Positions 61,760 to 64,000 of a DNA stretch of 64,000 bases are shown here, piece by piece; within the stretch, counting starts at the first letter, position 1; each line of letters opens with the position of its first letter. The stretch is from Ptiloglossa arizonensis. Lineage: Eukaryota; Arthropoda; Insecta; Hymenoptera; Colletidae. The stretch spans positions 1 through 64,000 of the forward strand of contig NW_027479771.1 of NCBI RefSeq assembly GCF_051014685.1. Direction: 5' to 3'. A model generated the notes under the pieces. It ran no database searches, was not told the origin of the DNA, and saw only the letters and a list, made by a program, of their open reading frames with translations. The position numbers and the translations under genes were made by a program.

Positions 61760-64000
61760 ATACACATACCGTTGTAATCGGGCGAGTTTTTACTTTCAGA
61801 TGCAACAGGAATTTTTGGGTTAGGTCAATCCGTTCGCGAGATATGGGAGTTTTGAAGCTAAGAAATGGTTGAGAAGGCAAAAAATTATTCGCAATTCTGC
61901 TGCTCCACACGCTTAACCAGAATGGCCTAGGGAAAAAAATACACATACCGTTGTAATCGGGCGAGTTTCTACTTTCAGACGCAGCAGGAATTTTTGGGTT
62001 GTGTCAATCCGTTCGCGAAATATGGGAGTTTGAAGCCAAGAAATGGTTGAGAAGGCAAAAAAATTTTTCGCAATTCTGCTGCTCCAAACGCTTAACCAGA
62101 ATGGCCTACTGAAAAAATACACACACCGTTGTAATCGGGCGAGAGTCTACTTTCGGATGCAATAGGAATTTTTGGGTTGGGTCAATCCGTTCGCGAGATA
62201 TGGGAGTTTGAAGCCAAGAAATGGTTGAGAAGGCAAAAAATTTTTCGCAATTCTGCTGCTCCAAACGCTTAACCAGAATGGCCTAGGGAAAAAATACACA
62301 TACCGTTGTAATCGAGCGAGTTTCTACTTTCAGGCGCAACAGGAATTTTTGGGTTATGTCAATCCGTTCGCGAGAAATGGGAGTTTGAAGCCAAGAAATG
62401 GTTGAGAAGACAACAAATTTTTCGCAATTCTGCTGCTCCAAACGCTTAACCAGAATGGCCTAGGGAGAAAAATTCACATACCGTTGTAATCGGGCGGGTT
62501 TCTACTTTCAGATGCAATAGGAATTTTTGGATTAGGTCAATCCGTTCGCGAGATATGGGAGTTTGAATCCAAGAAATGGTTGAGAAGGCAAAAAAATTTT
62601 TCGCAATTCTGCTGCTCCAAATGCTTAAACCAGAATGGCCTAGGGAAAAAATACACATACCGTTGTAATCGGGCGGGTTTCTACTTTCAGATGCAATAGG
62701 AATATTTGGGTTAGGTTAATCCGTTCGCGAGATATGGGAGTTTGAAACTAAGAAATGGTTGAGAAGACAACAAATTTTTCGCACTTCTGCTGCTCCAAAC
62801 GCTTGACCAGAGTGGGCTAGGGAAAAAAATACACATACCGTTGTAATCGGGCGAGTTTCTACTTTCAGATGCAACAGGAATTTTTGGGTTAGGTCAATCC
62901 GTTCGCGAGATATGGGAGTTTGAAGCTAAGAAATGGTTGAGAAGGCAAAAAATTATTCGCAATTCTGCTGCTCCACACGCTTAACCAGAATGGCCTAGGG
63001 AAAAAATACACATACCGTTGTAATCGGGGCGAGTTTCTACTTTCAGACGCAGCAGGAATTTTTGGGTTGTGTCAATCCGTTCGCGAAATATGGGAGTTTG
63101 AAGCCAAGAAATGGTTGAGAAGGCAAAAAATTTTTCGCAATTCTGCAGCTCCAAACGCTTAACCAGAATGGGCTACGGAAAAAATACACACACCGTTGTA
63201 ATCGGGCGAGTTTTCTACTTTCAGATGCAACAGGAAATTTTTGGGTTAGGTCAATCCGTTCGCGAGATATGGGAGTTTGAAGCTACGAAAATGGTTGAGA
63301 AGGCAAAAAATTATTCGCAATTCTGCTGCTCCACACGCTTAACCAGAATGGCCTAGGGAAAAAAATACACATACCGTTGTAATCGGGCGAGTTTCTACTT
63401 TCAGACGCAGCAGGAATTTTTGGGTTGTGTCAATCCGTTCGCGAAATATGGGAATTTGAAGCCAAGAAATGGATGAGAAGGCAAAAAAATTTTTTCGCAA
63501 TTCTGCTGCTCCAAACGCTTAACCAGAATGGCCTAGGGAAAAAAATACACATACCGTTGTAATCGGGCGAGTTTCTACTTTCAGATGCAATAGGAATTTT
63601 TGGGTTAGGTCAATCCTTTCGCGAGATATGGGAGTTTGAAGCTAAGAAATGGTTGAGAAGGCAAAAAATTTTTCACAATTCTGCTGCTCCAAACGCTTAA
63701 CCAGAATGGCCTAGGGAAAAAAATACAGATACCGTTGTAATCGGGCGAGTTTCTACTTTCAGACGCAATAGGAATTTTAGGGTTAGGCAATCCGTTCGCG
63801 AGGTATGGGAGTTTGAAGCCAAGAAATGGTTGAGAAGGCAAAAAAATTTTTCGCAATTCTGCTGCTCCAAACGCTTAACCAGAATTGCCTAGGGAAAAAA
63901 ATACACATACCGTTGCAATCGGGCGAGTTTCTACTTTCAGATGCAATAGGAATTTTTGGGTTAGGTCAATCCTTTCGCGATATATGGGAGATTGAGGCCA
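61760..64000 (+). repeat. Satellite segment with clustered one-base homopolymer insertions
   Basis: The monomer order (P-Q-R-S-T-U, chimeric pair, Q, A/J, K, J) is the same as elsewhere, but about 18 homopolymer runs are one base longer than in all other copies. Examples are gttttg at 61849-61854, A7 at about 61933, 62057, 62590, 62823, 63359, 63539, 63717, 63839 and 63893, taaacc at about 62626, cggggc at about 63026, gttttc at about 63211, ggaaattttt at about 63234, cgaaaatgg at about 63287, and A7T6 at about 63483. I saw no matching deletions. This one-sided pattern suggests unpolished sequence more than biology. Confidence 0.8.

Larger units (their letters stand above)
1..64000 (+). repeat. 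Tandem satellite array, 177-bp monomer, about 361 copies
   Basis: The same 177-base unit repeats without interruption from the first to the last base, always head-to-tail and in one orientation. Monomer starts, taken at the first base of atacac, lie at 1, 178 and 355, then on an exact 177-bp grid from 3890 to 22297. Exceptions are rare: a 176-bp lineage with a shared one-base deletion and a few isolated indels. Restriction landmarks recur once per unit: NruI (TCGCGA) in most monomers, AvrII (CCTAGG) in monomers ending ggcctaggg, and HindIII (AAGCTT) mainly in type C. No unique sequence, transposon, gene or inversion was seen. A near-nucleosomal unit in an array longer than 64 kb with higher-order repeats is typical of eukaryotic centromeric or pericentromeric satellites; that location is inference. 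Species cannot be assigned. Confidence 0.97.

Noticed and set aside
63111..63356. Plus-strand open frame of 81 codons
   Set aside because: It is created by homopolymer insertions in the suspect zone after 61.85 kb; not a gene.
1..64000. CRISPR array
   Set aside because: The repeats are 177 bp and directly adjacent, with no unique spacers between them.
1..64000. Tandem-repeat protein gene with 59-residue repeats
   Set aside because: Most units carry an in-frame stop in the only long-open frame, frames shift at isolated indels, and differences between copies show no obvious preference for silent positions.
1..64000. Assignment to a known satellite such as human alpha satellite, Arabidopsis 178-bp repeat or another 177-bp plant centromere repeat
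   Set aside because: The sequence does not resemble the alpha or Arabidopsis units I can recall, and matching unit length alone is not evidence. A database search with the 7784-7960 monomer would decide.

Overview
The whole 64 kb window is one uninterrupted tandem satellite array. A 177-bp monomer repeats head-to-tail about 361 times, always in the same orientation. I see no gene, RNA gene, transposable element, inversion or unique spacer anywhere. The period is directly readable: the first monomers start at 1, 178 and 355, and from 3890 to 22297 every monomer start falls on an exact 177-bp grid. The monomer at 7784-7960 equals the majority consensus; counted by hand it has about 42% GC and 8 CpG. 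An array of this length and monomer size points to a eukaryotic chromosome, most likely a centromeric or pericentromeric block. I cannot name the species from the sequence, and plant and invertebrate sources both remain possible.

Monomers fall into recognisable variant types that recur in a fixed order (higher-order repeats, HORs). Letters used here, with diagnostic bases: A (cctttcgcgag, gacatcaaac); B (acgcgacagg, ggcagaaaa); C (cacaaaccg, ttgtgaagac, aaaagctt = HindIII); D (catgccg, ggacttttt, ttcgtgag); E (tttcgac, tacgttcg, gggactttg); F (cgcgtgat); G and L (cgcgatat with gacatcaaac); H (ggcaggaaa); I (acgcaacagg, ggcagaaaa); J (gttgcaatc, gagattgag); K (cagatacc, ttttaggg, gaggtat or gaagtat); K' (as K but with ttttt); M (ggacaatcc, gaggcc); N (gggcgggtt, ggaatattt, gataaggg); O (ccgctgtaatc, ttttagatg); P (aaattattcg, ccacacgc); Q (gcagcagg, gggttgtgtc); R (cacacaccg, gagagtcta); S (atcgagcg, caggcgc, gagaaatgg); T (attcacatac, gaatccaag); U (ggaatattt with gaaactaag); W (cagatacc, gaaactaag); X (tttcgac with gaggtat); Y (ttcgtgag, gaggcc, outside M context).

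Layout. 1-4163: A-B-C-D-E pentamers and a mixed tail, duplicated 76 monomers downstream at 13448-17615. 4067-11146: W/X/Y/M/O-rich block. 11147-15748: clear 885-bp A-B-C-D-E HOR. 17616-21766: mixed types, including a 6-monomer tandem duplication. 21767-38044: 9- and 10-monomer HORs anchored on C-D-E (about 1592 and 1770 bp). 38045-40876: F/G/H/I types. 40877-43000: an island of more diverged monomers. 43001-45832: return of F/L/H/Y/W, K/L/I and C-D-E types. 45833-61759: N-P-Q-R-S-T-U family interleaved with C-D-E and J-K blocks, with several multi-monomer duplications. 61760-64000: the same families, peppered with one-base homopolymer insertions that look like a sequencing or assembly artefact.

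Main points of interest are a CENP-B-box-like 17-mer in nearly every monomer (7 of 9 essential positions), clustering of chimeric monomer junctions at monomer positions about 48-77, nested duplications by whole numbers of monomers, a heritable one-base deletion marking one lineage, and two zones of technical-looking indels. The many short open frames on the minus strand are by-products of the repeat, because 177 is a multiple of 3, and are not annotated as genes.
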